Assembly: GCA_022376515.1 (NCBI GenBank) | Contig: WTXI01000009.1 | Location: 1-64,000 of the forward strand | Source of the DNA: Lactifluus volemus | Taxonomy: Eukaryota > Basidiomycota > Agaricomycetes > Russulales > Russulaceae | Length of the DNA: 64,000 bases | Direction of reading: 5' to 3' | In this document: positions 36,262-50,400 of the stretch, one piece after another | How the letters are laid out: each line of letters opens with the position of its first letter | Position numbering within the stretch: the stretch's first letter is position 1 | Notes under the pieces: generated by a model | The model's input: the letters and a program-made list of their open reading frames with translations, nothing else | The model's database searches: none | What the model was told of the DNA's origin: nothing | Translations under genes and position numbers: made by a program

Positions 36262-36819
36262 ATGTTCATAGCTCTGGCCTCCGGCGCCATCGCTGCCGCT
36301 GTTACGGTTGTCGCCGTCTCTGCATTCATAGTTGTCCTTATGGCAGTCCTCCCTATTGGCGAGCAACGAGGCCAGACCCATAAAAATCGAGTTTTCATCC
36401 CCGGGCCTGTCATGGACATCCGTCGTCCGGAGCACGAGCACGTCGACGAGGATCGGTGTGTATCAGAACCTCAGCGGCCCTGCGAAGCGTTCCTCAGTTG
36501 TAAGACTTCCTCTACTTACTTATTCAACTATCCTACTCGATGCTGATTGTTCCCCTCTATAGCTCGGCAGCCCTCTTCTGGAAATGGGGCGGTCGCAAGA
36601 TACGAATGCTCTACGTCGCAAATGGGTTTGCAAAGTCCGGTTCATTGTGCAGAACCTGATCTCGACCTCGAGGCCCAATCATTGAAATCCAAAAGAGAGA
36701 AGAGGGATGTCAAGGATATGCGGTCGCACACCCTTTCCTGTGCCTCTCTCTTTGTTGAGGTTCCCATTTCCCCGCCACCATCCTACTCCTATGCTCACAA
36801 ATCTCCGCTTGTTCTGTGA
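36262..36819 (+). CDS. Small single-pass membrane protein with C-terminal PPxY
   Basis: I do not recognise a family. The first exon starts MFIALASGAIAAAVTVVAVS and continues AFIVVLMAVL, a strong membrane segment or uncleaved signal anchor. It is followed by a charged stretch (RRPEHEHVDEDRC). A GT-AG intron of about 60 bases (36502-36561) joins a second exon with SLKSKREKRDVKDMRSHTL and the end ISPPPSYSYAHKSPLVL. The PPSY tetrapeptide is a PPxY motif, the ligand of WW domains in Rsp5/NEDD4-type ubiquitin ligases, and is positioned in the likely cytosolic tail. An arrestin-like or adaptor role is only a guess. Confidence 0.55.
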
Positions 36820-37912
36820 CGCGGTCGTGTACCTGCGAAGTTCGGCTGGCTGCTCGCGTTAATCGCCACACTAGCTTGTCTGTCTCCGATCCAAGTCATG
36901 ATACGATACACGCATGGATTCATTTTCCTCCCTCCTGTCTTATACGAGTCTCCTACGCACCTAGTCACGCTCCTCTTGCAGTTCAGCACAGTCCCACGTT
37001 GGTCACATTCACTTTTGATGAAACGAACATTCTCTTCAAATCGTCTATTTTCTCCAACTTCCCATGTCTGTTGAAACACTCAATCTTTCTGTGCAATCAA
37101 TTACCTCCCCATCACAAATACTTGTATCGATAGGATAATACAAAATTGCATCTTATTAATACCGCTCACCTCAGGCTCTTGTGTGGTAAGAACGGATTTT
37201 CCTTCAGGCCTCAGTGACACGTACTGGGGACAGATCAACGTGCAGATAACCCAGCCGTCGCTACTTATCACGCAAGTGCTATGGCAAGCTGGACATGTAA
37301 CCGCACTTTCCTTGGTAGGAGAGATTTATTGCACATTCGCTTCTGTTGAACGAGAAATATCTCGCTGCAAACCGCGTAATTTGGTCATGCCGACGCATGG
37401 TCCCAGCATATGTGGCCGCCACACTAAGGCAATTCTATAGGGTGTTGATAATACCTTCATTGAACCGAATCCTGCTGGCCAAGTGACCTGCTGCCTGTGG
37501 TATTAGACTGTTTGTTTTCCTCCGAGTCTGCCCTTGGGAATGGAAATCAAACATTTAAGGTATAGTACCAGTGCTTCACCGCAGCAAAGGGGAGAAGGGT
37601 GACATTTCTTCCTCTTAGTCTAAGATTACTATTACTTACGTAGTTGAGGAAGATTTCTTTCTTCAAGTCTGCATTTATATTCAGACGCGGTCCCCGGGGG
37701 TGGGATTGTTAAGGCGGCTGGGGAAGTAAGGAGCAGTTGAGGAAGATTTAAGCCGCGTCGAGGATGGCCGGGGTGGGCGCGGTGCTTTCCTTGGGTAAGA
37801 CGGGTCCTCGGCCCGGGAGGTGCTCTCCGTTTTTACCACCTCGAGCTCTCTCCGTCCGTCCGAGATTTCTTGCTCAGAGGGTACACCCTACACCCCGAGG
37901 ACTGTTCATATC
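36820..37912. other. Intergenic region upstream of UTP20
   Basis: No coding region is supported. GC content rises near 37680-37880, consistent with a promoter and leader for UTP20. Confidence 0.4.
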
Positions 37913-40900
37913 ATGGAAGAGGGAAACGATGCTCTGCGCGTGAAGCGCTTCAAGGTACGCACGTCCTTCCTGGCTCAATGGGAAAGGAGTTGACGGCACA
38001 CAGCATCAATCATATCAAGCAACACTAAAGAATGTTCATCTTCCATCCGCGCTTACTCAGTCAAACTTTGACCATGACATTGGGGTAGGTCTATATCTCT
38101 CATTTGGGTGATCTGGTGCTCAGTGCTCTATCAGGACGATGAATCGCACTTCTTTGAGGCAATTGAACATTGGAAGCAGCTGAATCTTTCTCCAGCTTTT
38201 GTTCAGTTTTCGATAGACGTTATGGCTATCTCCGCCTCGATGCCGCTGCTTGTTCATCACTGGGGTGACATAGTAAGGTTATGGCTTTCGGCGCTCGACC
38301 GTGCCAACGATGAGGCGCTGATTGCTCTACTAGAGTGAGCCTGGCATATGCTATCTTATTCCCTTCACACCTGACCTTCCGTAGTCTCATGCAGAAGCTC
38401 GTTCATGACCTTCGTTCTATTATTCTTCCTTCGTACGACGACCTGCTTAATCGACTTGTCCGATTTCTGCCCCGTTCCATCTCTGCAGCAGCGCTCACTA
38501 CACTCCTTGCTACGTTCTCGTCGTTGTTTAAACACTTGCTCGTTCCAGCCACAGAATCTCACCTCTTAGAGGGGACGTGGAAGTCTGTGCGTACTGTGTT
38601 GCCTGAATGCAATCCGGAAGTACAGCGTGCGATGGCAGAAGTTTTGGGGTCTCTGCTACGCCGTTTGAGGGCTTCTAGAAGAGAGATAGCAGTTGAGGTC
38701 ATGGCTAATGATCTTGCCGGGGTGGAGGATACATGCGCTTGGGCGTATGTTTTTGCATGCAAGGTGTGTGAAGCCCGATACTATTTGGTCAATGTCTGAG
38801 ATGATAGCCGGTTTAGTCCGTATCGCAAACACTCCACACAGCTACTCCATCCGTGATTACACCACTTCTTAAAATACATATCCAAAGTCAGGTCTCTGCG
38901 CCGACCCACACTTGCCTCCGCCGTCTCCTCACTGCCCTTATACATCATTGTAAAGGTGCAGAGCAATTTGCCCCAGTTTCAAATCTGCTAGTAGAAGAAT
39001 TTATTAGCATGGCACGACGTTTGGAGTCAGACGAGCACACTGACGCCCTTAATCGCCTCATTGAGGTAATCGCAATTGTATCTTCAGTGCGCCAAGGGTC
39101 GCGGATAGCTTGTGCGTTCCTTTATACTTTCTTTTGCTCACAACCCCTGACATATTTTACAAGCCAATCAACTGACCATTATAGCTACAACCCTCTCATC
39201 TCTAGTTCGGTTCCATCGCTAGAGAAACCCTGCTTCATGCAAGTGTTTCGGTTCTCATGGCGGGTGATGTATCACTCTGGATGGGTACAGGACGGGATCT
39301 TGTAGAGCAACTTTGGACAAAGGCTACGTTGGGTGCACAACTTTGTGGCATCCTCTCGGACCTCTCATGGGGAGGTTGGAAACTGCTTGAACTGTCGCAC
39401 GTGACGAAACATTTTGCTGACTTGCTTGACTCTGATGCATCTCGGGGGCTTGTACTACTCGCGGCGTTGTATCGTGCCCAGAGGCTAAGATCCATGTCAA
39501 TAACCTGGCTGCAGCAGCTTGAGGAGCGGGTTTTGACACGATTTGAAAATTGGGTGATCACGCCCGAGAAGGTACGTTGCATCGCGGTTGGTTGTGTTGT
39601 CCTTGCCAAGAAGATACTTATAGGTGGAAGAACTCCAACCCATCCTCGACGTCACCGGCCTTCTCCCTGGGACTATTCCTTTTATATGTGGTATAATTGA
39701 CCAGGTGCTCGATGCGCCTGATCCAGAGAAACACTATCAAACTGATCCCGCGAATGTATCCTGGGTACTTGGGGGTTGTCTGAGAACGATGGCCACACAT
39801 CCGCATACTGAATGGGTACATCATGCAAACCTGATTCTTTGGACGGAGAAGGTTTTACAAAGATGGACCTGGTCCGACCTCGTTCTAGAAGGACTTGCTA
39901 AGGTAGTCTACAAAAGGTATGATTCACACTGCGAATTGATCACATTGTCTCACGAGCAGATAGTCCCTCACAGGGCCGGAGTATGTCCTTCGAGGACATC
40001 TACCCCCATCTCACGTCTTCCGTGCTCTCCCATTCACACCGTTCTCGACTGAGCGCGCTATACATACTTTCCTCCCCACTCGTTTGTCTGGACCCTACCC
40101 AGGCGTCTGTCCTTTCAAAGCTCTTGCAGGCCGAAGAGGTCCCCATCGACGCTCCAAATTCCCGGGAGCGTGTGCTGCGCGTAACGCAGCTCGAGCGGAT
40201 CATCCCTTCTGGCGATGCGATCGTCTCGGAATTGGCAGTGCGTTGGCTAGTGGCGCAATTCAAGATTGGCTTGCGTCCCGTCTGGCTCCCCACGGCGCAG
40301 GTTCTTGAAAAGCTGTCCGAGAGATGCGGTGACGTCGTATGGCGAGTGTTATTCGGAGAATTAAAAGCGGTTGTCAGTTCATCAATTGCCGATGGCGTTC
40401 CTGACTGGATCAAAGACGCTAGCGATTCGGACAGCGATACAGATGATGTACGCGAGAGTGAGCGATCGTGGAGGGACCCGAGCGCCCACAAGATTCGTAG
40501 TGCCTTTGCAAAGTGGCGTGCGGATGATACGTTCCGGCTACGACTGATACGGGTATGTACTATCTGTGGGTTTTACAAGGAAAGTCTCAACGATAGTCAA
40601 TTCAGGATCAGCAACCCCAAGACCGATTTGACCGCGTCAACTTTGAATCGCAACTCCTTATCGCCCTTAGGTACTGTGCACCCTTGGCAGAGAAGCACAA
40701 TCGCGACCTCGTTCCATTATTCCTAAATCTGGCTAGCCCATTTGGTCGTGCCAAGCTTCCACGAACTAAGCTCGCCCTCTGGCTTACCGTCTTCTCAAAT
40801 TTCACAAATCCCCGTGTGCTCCACTCGACAGACGTACTCCGTGACCTTTATACCTCCCTCCTTTCTCACCCCGACCGCTCGCTACAAGGACTTGCGCTAT

Positions 40901-43900
40901 CTTGTCTGCTCACATACAAGCCACCCCACTTGCTTTCGCATACAGAGCGACTCCGAGGACTACTAGATGAAATCCGATGGCGTGATGAGCTAGCTCAACT
41001 GGACATTGCCGGCATCAGTAGTGAGGAGCGTCCCGCGTTCGTCGATGTTGTTGTACGGTTGTTTTTTGGTTTCGTTCGCGAGAGGCGCATTCGGGACAGG
41101 CGTGGAGCAGTCTTGGCTGCCCTCTGTGAATGTACCAACTCAGAGCTCGAGCTGTTGGTTTCCCTTATGCTTCAGGCTGTTCTTCCTGCCGCTCTGGAAA
41201 CCACAGATGCTGGTGCGATACTCCCCATCCCTGGTGGTATATCGCTGAAGCAGCAGATCGGGTTTTTACATTTACTCGGTGATGTCCTGAAGCTTCTAGG
41301 TCCTCGACTGGTCGACCGTGGCATGCTCTTATAATTGCTACAATGAGCCTCACAGCGCATGCACAGGCCTCACTGCAGGTTCTTAGACAAGAGAACCAGG
41401 ATGTAGAGGAGGACGAGGAACTCTCAGCCGAGGAAGCAGAGGATACCGATCTACAAGCCAGTTCACCAAAGCAACTTCGGATGATTCGCCAAATGGGCCA
41501 TCGGCGCTTCGCAGACTTCTTCCGTAACGCGGTTTCCTTCAACTTCGAGCCGTACATGAAGGAAGCCTTCCGGACCCTCTTCTCTCCGCGCTTAGCATCC
41601 CTTCTTAACGAGAGTACCCAGGCACCGTCCGCCATCCTAGAAACATTTCACGTCTGGTCCTATGAAGGATATGCTGCGTTTTTGGTGGATTACGATGAAC
41701 GTGTTCTACCGCAATTATATGCTTGTTTGACGGCGCCTGGTGTCAAGCCCGCAGTCATTTCTCGCATCCTCGACATCGTTGATCATCTGTTAGTGCTATC
41801 CACGTCTCATGAGGATATCGCGCGGCGGATTGTTCGCCCTCACGTTTCATTGCTACTAAATAATCTTGCTATCCTCGTTTCAGCGTCGAGAAGCGATTCC
41901 GTAGCGAGCGATCAACTAGCCCAGCGCCAGATCACCATTTTATCAGGACTCGCTCACTATCTTTCGGACGGTACACAGGCGTCCACGTTACTCAGACTCT
42001 TCTCTCCATTACTACGCAAACCGACCAAACAAGTTGGGGAGCGCACTAAGGCCGAGATTCTCAAGATTGTGGCCAGCCTTCTTCCCCTTATCCCAGACCT
42101 GGCGGAGCCGAGTAGTCCGACGTATGGATCAACATTCGAGCTTATCGCTTCGCTGTTCCAATCAGTCCGATCGAGACAATGCAGAATGGCACTCATCGCG
42201 GCGTTTCATGCGTTGTCTGCCATTGACATATCTCTTCAAGAGCTAGGGGAATTACTGGAACAGCTCAACGCTTATTCTACGAAACGTATTGAGGAGGCCG
42301 ACTTTGATCGACGATTGGAGGCCTTTGCGAGACTGACTGGGTCCTTTTATGCATCTCTCACGCCTCTTCAGTGGTTACCAGTCCTATATAACTTATTGCA
42401 TTGCATACAAGATCCCAACGAATTAGCCATTCGACGTAACTCTTCCCAGGCTTTCAAGCACTTCATCGATATCGTTGCCGCGGGGTCGGAACCGGAATAC
42501 CAGACAATCTTTTTGCGCAGGCTATTACCTGGCTTGAAGAACGGACTTCGATCGAAGAACGAGATGGTGCGCTCAGACGTTCTGGGTGTCATTGGCTACG
42601 CTGTGGTACAATGTGACAATATCACAACATTACAAGACATGAAAGTCCTTTTGGAGGGCGGCGACGCTGAAGCCAACTTCTTTAATAACATCTATCATGT
42701 TCAACTTCATCGTCGTATCCGAGCACTAAACCGACTAGCGGACCACTGTGACGCAAAGCATCTACGCAACTCTACCCTGGCGGATATTTTTGTTCCTCTT
42801 GTGGGAAACTTTATAGCATCCCCGTCGCATACAGATCATCACCTGGTCACTGCCGCAATCCATGCCACGGGTCACATGGCGAGGCAGCTTTCCTGGGGTC
42901 CTTATTATGCATTAGTCCAGCAATATCTCAAGCTATCGAGGGCCAAAGATGCATCCGAGCGCGTTTACATTCGGGTAATCGTCGCAATACTAGACAGCTT
43001 TCACTTCCCAATGGACGAGATTGTGGCACCTGAACCCAGTGAAGAAACGGAGGCGGTAGAGTTAGATGGCGCCGAGGATGAAGACCAACCCACAGATCCT
43101 GCACCGACTAGCAATCGTGTTTCGGACGCAGTCAATCACAAGCTCCTTCCCGCGCTTTTAAGGCACCTTGAAAAACGCGATGAAGCTGAAGACACCCTCC
43201 GCATCCCAGTATCCGTTGGCATCGCGAAGATCGCACTATTCCTCCCAGGGTTTATCCGCGAGGCGCAAGTCACCAAACTCATCACAGTTCTCAGTCAGGT
43301 GCTGCGTAGCAAGTCCTCGGAAACAAGAGACCTCACTCGCGACACCCTGTGTAAAATTGCCATCATGCTTGGCCCTTCATCCCTTCCCGTAGTTCTGCGA
43401 GAGATGCGTGCAGCGTTGACCCGGGGTCCACACTTACACGTATTGGCTTACGTAACACACGCGCTCCTCGTTCACGTTACGAAAGCGGAGAATGTGGCAT
43501 CTTTCAAGGACCTCGACAAATGCGTCGAAGACGTTACCCATATCTCTGCAGATGTTATATTTGGTGAACCCGGTAAAGATGTACAAAGCGAAGGGTTCAA
43601 AACCAAGATGCGGGAAGTCCGTTCCTCAGGTTCAAAGGGTTTGGACGCTTTCGCTATCCTCGCAAAGTTCATCACCCCATCAAAGATCAGCAGTCTTCTG
43701 AGGCCTTTGCGTTCAATAATGCAGGAAACTGAAGTCTTGAAGGTCATGATGAAAGTTGATGACGTGCTACGCAGAATCGCTGGCGGTCTGAACTCGAATG
43801 AGCACCTCGATCCTAAAGAACTGCTTATTTTGTGTCACACGCTCATCAGTCAGAACTCAAAATTCCAGAAACAAAACGTAAAGGTGGAACGGAGGGGAAA

Positions 43901-46265
43901 GAGGGCCAAGGGTGGTGCTATCGTGGAGCTCAAGAGAAATCCAAATCCGGATGTCTCAGAAGACCACTACGCTGTCAACTCCTTCCGGTGCGCTAACATT
44001 TGACCTTCTTTTTCTTGCGTTGATAGAACACGCCATAGTTTTGTGGCTTTCGGCCTCGATCTATTCAATACTGCTTTCGTCGCAATCGTTTCGATTTCGG
44101 CGATCCTGACATTCTTGCTCGTCTGGAATCTATGGTTTCAGTTATTGGCAATACCCTCTATTCGAGCAACTCTCACGTTGCGATCCAAGGTTTAAAGGCG
44201 TCTGCAGCCATTATCAAATGCCCACTGAAGCAGCTGGAAAAATCAGTACCTGTTATTGTCCGACAGACTATCGACATCTTGAAACAGACAAGCAGCACTG
44301 AGTCCGAGGTTGCTCAAGCGGCGCTAAAATCTCTTGCGACAGTCATTCGTGACAAGTCAAATGCAGAGATCAAGGAGAAAGACCTGGTCTACCTGCTTGA
44401 ACTGTTGACGCCCGACCTAGAGAACCGGGTCGTCAGGCCTCTGTCTTCGCTATTCTGCGAGCGATTGTCGCTCGCAAGTTCATTGTGCCGGAGATCTACG
44501 ACCTCATGGAACGAGTCTCCGAGATTATGGTAACAAACCAGTCTCCCCCGGTTCAGGAGCTCTGTCGTGGCGTGTTACTACAGTTCTTGCTCGACTATCC
44601 ACAAGGCAAGGGCCGCTTACAGACAGCCATGTCTTTTCTTGCCAAAAACACTGCGTACACGTACGAGAGTGGTCGACTCTCCGTGTTGGAGCTCCTTGGT
44701 GCCATCATCTTGAAGTTTGAGGACAGCCTGATGGGCGATTATGCTGACCTTTTCTTCATATCTCTTGTGATGGTCATCGCCAACGATGACTCTGCAAAGT
44801 GTCGTGAGATGGCTGCCGAGATCATCAAGAACCTATTTTTGCGCCTCGACGCCGACCACCGCCGCCTTCTCATATCTCATCTGCGTTCCTGGGCGAAGCA
44901 GCAGACTAATCCCCAACTGATACGGGTGGCAGCACAAGTATACGGTCTTATACTTGACATTCTCCAAGCTGATGCGACCACGTACCTCCCTGTCATCCTC
45001 GAGGACCTCAACTCGAGCATCCTACGAAGTCTTGAACAGCTCATTGACGAAGAAGACGATCATCAGATGGACATCGACTCGCAGTGGCAAGTCGCATACC
45101 ATGTCCTCACCGTTCTGGGAAAAGTTATCCGCGTAGTCCCTGATGTTGCCACACGCCCAAAGGGGCTCCCCTGGACAGCGATAGTTGCCCATCTGCTCTT
45201 TCCGCATGCATGGGTGCGGATGGCTGCAGCCCGCATGCTGGGACAATTGTTTGCCGCTGTCCCGGTGGCGGAGCCACCGCGGACGGCTATCCCGCCACGT
45301 CACCATTAGCTGGGTTAGATTTGAAGGACATCGCTGAAAAACACGCTGCGCAACTCAAGAGTGCCCATCTCAGCTCTGTTTTGGGGTTGCAGATTGTCAA
45401 GAACCTATTCTACATCGGGAAGTGTTTCTGTGCTGTAAAACTCGAGCTCCCAATCTACAGAAGACACGGAGAACGAAAACGGCGACGAGGAAGATACTGG
45501 AGAACCGGAGAACGAACGTGATGAAGAAACAAAAGTAGACAATCCACTCGCGTGGCTTTTCTCCAAACTGTCGTATCAAATACGATCCGCATACATTGCT
45601 CGTCGAAACCGTTCTGCCAGCAGCGTAAGCTCACTCGGCCTTGGATGATCATAGTAGCTCACAATAGGACAGGACAATTGGCATGAGCACCCCGCTGCTA
45701 TCCTTCGTTTTTTCGCGGCAATGACAAATTACATGGAAGCTTCACAGCTGGAAGGGTTCTTGATGCATATCCTATCGCCTCTGTACCGTATCACGGAGGA
45801 TGACACCATACAAGACCAGGGAATGGGTGAGTATCTCCAAACAGGAATCGTGAATTCGTTTATTCATGTTTGACAGACGAGCTCAAGGTGACTTCTGTGG
45901 AGCTCCGAGACCTTGTGCAGCAGAAAGTCGGCACGACAAAGTTCGCTATCACGTACAATAAGATACGACAGACAGTCTTAGGGGTACAGCGTGAGCGGAG
46001 GACTGCTCGTGTTACCAAGGTGCGTTTCACGGTTGAGCACTTCGGGCTGTCGTGCAATGCCTGACGGTTATCTTGCAGTTTGCCACCCATCCCGAGGCCG
46101 CGGCGAGGCGTAAGCAGCACCGATCCGCTGCGAAGAAGGAAGGGCGGAAACGGAAAAACGCCATGTTTGCGTACGTGTCTGAACCTTCGAACGTGCGCGC
46201 TCATCGGATGACGGATTTGTTTCAGGGATAATAAGGGTCGACTCAAACGACGCAAGGAGAGTTAA
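37913..46265 (+). CDS. UTP20: UTP20, U3 snoRNP / SSU processome HEAT-repeat scaffold
   Basis: UTP20 is a very large HEAT-repeat scaffold of the small-subunit processome in the nucleolus, needed for 18S rRNA maturation. The start MEEGNDALRVKRFK is followed after an intron by HQSYQATLKNVHLPSALTQ, then EHWKQLNLSPAFVQFSIDV. The central part has RMIRQMGHRRFADFFRNAVS and FNFEPYMKEAFRTLFSPRL. Later parts have AVNSFR, RNRFDFGDPDILARLE and IYDLMERVSEIMVTNQSPPV, then KVDNPLAWLFSKLSYQIRSA. The basic tail (FATHPEAAARRKQHRSAAKK, ending GRLKRRKES) is a nuclear localisation type sequence. Apparent single-base losses lie near 41319, 44076, 44425 and 45274, and the junction near 45440 is unresolved. It is tail to tail with CTK3, 93 bases apart. 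Confidence 0.93.
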
Positions 46266-46358
46266 TCTACGCAGGACATTTGAGGGCGTTTGTTCGGATG
46301 GTTGCGTGCGAATAAAAGTAGGATACAGCATAGCGAATAAAATACGACGATACAGATA

Positions 46359-47359
46359 TCAGGAAATATCCATTGGGGCATCACCCCGGGCGGTGCTTCT
46401 GGGATAGCACAGATCATTCTCCTCCGCAACTGCCTCATCATCATCCTCATTCCAGTCACTAGTCGCCTCCCATTCATTTTCAAACTCGATATCAATCGTG
46501 AGCTCTTCTGTGCCATCGGTGTCGTCTGTGAGGGGTATGAACGACGCCAGCGGGGCAGCATGTGTGGGGGCATGTGTGACAGGCTGGACCCAGCGACGTT
46601 CGCGTAGCCGCTTGTGCCGCTCGCGGTCAGCCTCGATGCGTTTGAAGATCTCATCACGCGGGAGAGCCTCTGGTCGTGGTGGCGCGTGAGCCAGTGGTGA
46701 AGGGGAGGGCTATTTTCGCCACCGATGTTTCGGGTGTCCAACGCTGCTAGGGCATCATCGACTTTTTGCGGATCTAGGACGCGCTTGCTACGCCAATCCT
46801 CCAAGATCTAGTCTCTGCTAAGCTACAAGGGAAAAATAGAGGAAGAAAAAAAGGGGAAGAGGGAACACACCTGTTTTGTACTCATAAGATTTGGGAGACC
46901 TATGCGACCCTCTGGGACGACAAACTCGACAATTCTACTCAGGTCCCGGCCAACGTAGTCGACGTAGAAAGAGCTATCCGGTTGGACACCCTGGCCCAGA
47001 GAACTGGGGTGTGATTTGGCCAGCAGCGACGCCTCGCATAACGAATCGAGGAAATACAGGATATTTATGCGATTGTTTATGGAGCCCTATGAACCGTGAC
47101 GGTCAGAGACGACAAAAAAAAAGACGCAGTGATGTCACGTAGTAACCACCTTTTGGCATTCCTCCACGATGCAGTCCCATAGGTCTTCACCGCACTGAGA
47201 GAAGAACTTTAAAGCGAAGCCGACGACCTTCTGGATTGATTGCTGGGAACTGGTGTAAGCCCAAAGATGAGTGAGAAACTAGTGGCAAGAAAAGTAGACA
47301 TACGCGTTGAGTTTTCGTATGAGAGAAAGAAACTGCATCCTCACTTCGAAAGGATCCAT
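46359..47359 (-). CDS. CTK3: CTD kinase I gamma subunit CTK3
   Basis: CTK3 works with CTK1 and CTK2 in the CTDK-I complex that phosphorylates the RNA polymerase II C-terminal domain during elongation. The N-terminal CID-like domain starts MDPFEVRMQFLSLIRKLNA. After an intron comes QSIQKVVGFALKFFSQCGED and LWDCIVEECQK, then INILYFLDSLCEA and DYVGRDLSRIVEFVVPEGR. The C-terminal part has LEDWRSKRVLDPQKVDDALA, then after a single-base correction in a C run (plus-strand 46707-46709) RDEIFKRIEADRERHKRLRE and RRWVQPVTHAPT. An acidic tail with IDIEFENEWEATSDWNEDDD ends APMDIS. The family order and spacing are complete. The start faces the tandem dynamin unit. Confidence 0.87.
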
Positions 47360-47429
47360 AACTTTGAAGCTCTCGACTCTCGGACTGACTGACACGGTTA
47401 ACCGGCTAACCGGCCCGTGAACATAGAGT

Positions 47430-50400
47430 CCGCGGACCGGAGTAAGCAGTGGCGTGAATTCGTGGCTAGTAGGACGCAATCATATCGCAGTCCATGGTTT
47501 AGGCATGATCAGCGTGCACTTATGCCATTTTCGAGAAAACTCATCAATGCGCCGTATTTCATAGCCCGGTCTTGGACTGACCCTGGATCACCTTACTAGT
47601 AGCTGCGCTCCTAGGATCTCCGAGTCATCGGCAATTGATTGGTCCACCTTCTTATACATGCGTCCAATGGAATAACCTCGTGGAATTTCTTGGGACGACA
47701 GGGCAGTGAATTAGCCTTAGAAAGCTTGCAGAGAAGGCTCGAACCACGTTCACTCCCTGATACTCAGCACTCTGGCATCGTTGGCAATTTTTACTTTATA
47801 TAGAGCATTTTGACACTCAGTCATCTTTTCCGTTTATCTAGAACATCCTCCGCAGTACAACATTTGCGCCCGCAGGCCAAAGCCTGAGAATAGTCGCATG
47901 ACTGCGCATGCGAGAACAACTGAATTTCCCGACCCAGTCTGGGGTTCACAGTACTTGTTTCTCCCTTTGAAGCGATTTGTAATTACCCCCGCTCAAGCCT
48001 ATATCTACCGGCATTCAACTGTCGACTTGTGGCACCCCCAACATGTCCTATGGTATCTCAAACAGTCAGTACGCGACTCGAAGGAAGAATTTGTTCAACT
48101 TCCTCGCGAAAGTTCGTGCCCTTGGGTGCGTACCTATCCTCTAGCTTGCGGTTATCTGCTATATATCCGCGTTGCAGTGTCGATGTGGATGTCGACATTC
48201 CTGCAATCGCTGCCATAGGCTGGCAGAGCGCAGGAAAATCCTCCCTTATAGAAGCTATATCTGGGATCACGCTTCCCCGTGCCAGCGGCACATGCACTCG
48301 GTAAATTTTTCACATGCGCAAGGTACTGTCTGACTGTGAAGACCATAGGTGTCCAACGGAATGCCAACTTGAACAGTCTAATACTCCATGGCAATGCACA
48401 GTCTCTTTGCGTTTCAGCACTGACTCGAACGGAAACCCTCCCCCGTGATAGTTCCGTTCGGACAAACCATTACCAATAAGTCGGATGTCACAGACCGGAT
48501 AAGGAGGGCTCAAAGAGCAATATTGAGTCCAACAATACCTACTGATGCCTTTCTTACCGGAGATGGGATGGAAAACACCCAGCCAGAGTTCCCGTTCTCC
48601 CATAATTGCATTGTTCTCCGTATCAGTGGTTCCGACGTCACTGATCTCAACTTTATTGACCTACCGGGTTCGTTTCTAGACACCGTCTCCTTCGTCTTTA
48701 ATGTTATGTGTGCAGGTCTCTTCTCCGGGGGCCAGAACGAAGACATGGACTTAATCAAGAATCTTACTGTGTCCTATATTCAAAAACCAAGTTGCCTGAT
48801 ATTACTCACAGTTGCATGCGAAAGTATGTTTGCCTCCAAATCCCGGAATTCTTCTGATCAGATGATGTAGCCGACTTTGTCAACCAGGGTGCTCATCAAC
48901 TGGCAAAAGAGTTTGACCCTGATGGTTATAGGACTATTGGTATATTGGTTAGGGCGCGTTCCTCGAAAAGTTGTTAAAAATAGCCTATTCCTAGGTGTAT
49001 TGACGAAACCGGATCGAATCCCTCCAACGGAAGAAGGAGAGTGGCTACCCTTCATTCGAGGTGAACGCGAGAACACCGCAACGTGGTTTTGTGTAAAATG
49101 TCCAAATTCGCAAGCCATAAAAGAGGGGATCACTTGGGAGCAGGCGCGTGCTGCAGAGTTGGCCTTCTTTTCTTCCACTCAACCCTGGTCAACCCTCAAA
49201 GACGATCTTGGGACACAATTGGGGACAGAAAAGCTTACCACCTTCCTCAGCAACAAGTTGTGTGATGCGATCGAGGAACGGTTCGTACATATCCGCCGCA
49301 CGCTGCCATAACGAACTACTTACCTTATAAACGCACAGGTTACCCGATATCCAAAAAAAACTGGACAAACGCCTTGAGGAGACTCGCCGGGAGTTGGATG
49401 AACTTCCTCCGCCTCCCTCATCTACACCTATGAAGGACATTCTACGCCTTATTTTTGACTTTACACGAGCAGCGGAGAAGCAGAGCGAAGGTGAACCGGC
49501 CCTGATGGTCTCCTGCAGCAGATCAGACCATGTCAAGATGCATTCCGTATTGCTATCCGTCAAACCGCACCGGCCTTTATACCACAATTCAGGGATGAAA
49601 CCAATGAGGACTCAGATGCAGAATTCAAATCATACCGAAGTCCAGCCTTCTTAGAAGGGGAAGAACGCCCCGACGAGATTGGGCTAGATGATGGTGAGAA
49701 AATCTTCATCAATGACGTCTTGGAGACCGCGGAAAAGTGCGTTTCCTATGTCATGTTAGGCTGGATTTTTCCCTATTCATAGCGAATTTTCCATCAAGCG
49801 CGGTAACGAGAGAACTCCCATGCAATTTCCCTTTCGTAATTCCAAAAGGATATATCATCGAACGCGTCGATCAATGGGACGAGCCTGCACAAACGTTGTT
49901 CAATTCCACGCTCGAGAAACTGAAAGAAATAACGCTAGATATGGTCGACAAACATTTCGAGCGCTACATTCATGGGGGACTGAAGCAACAAGTGCGGTGA
50001 GTCGAGTGTTGTTATAACTTATAAAAGGGTCTGCCTAGTGAAACTGCCGACATTAGCACCATTGTCAGAGCACAGCTCGAACTACGTGCCAAGGAGACGT
50101 CTAAGCGTATCGAGTTCCTTCTTCAAGTCGAAAGGGAGCCGTTCACCGAGAATAAGCACAGCTTCAGGGACTATCGCAGGAAGTTTCTTGCATACTACAA
50201 AGGCCTATACCACAGTCATTCGAACAATTATTTCATCGATCGCCTGCGGCAAAGCAGATATTCGTCATCCGAGTTCAATTCGGCCCTCAATATGATCATT
50301 TCGAACCTTGCTTTTATCGGGATACACAACGTGAATCCTCTTGACCTTGCAGTGCTGAAACCTTCGGAGTCGGAGGATGTGGAAGACGCCCTGAGAATCA

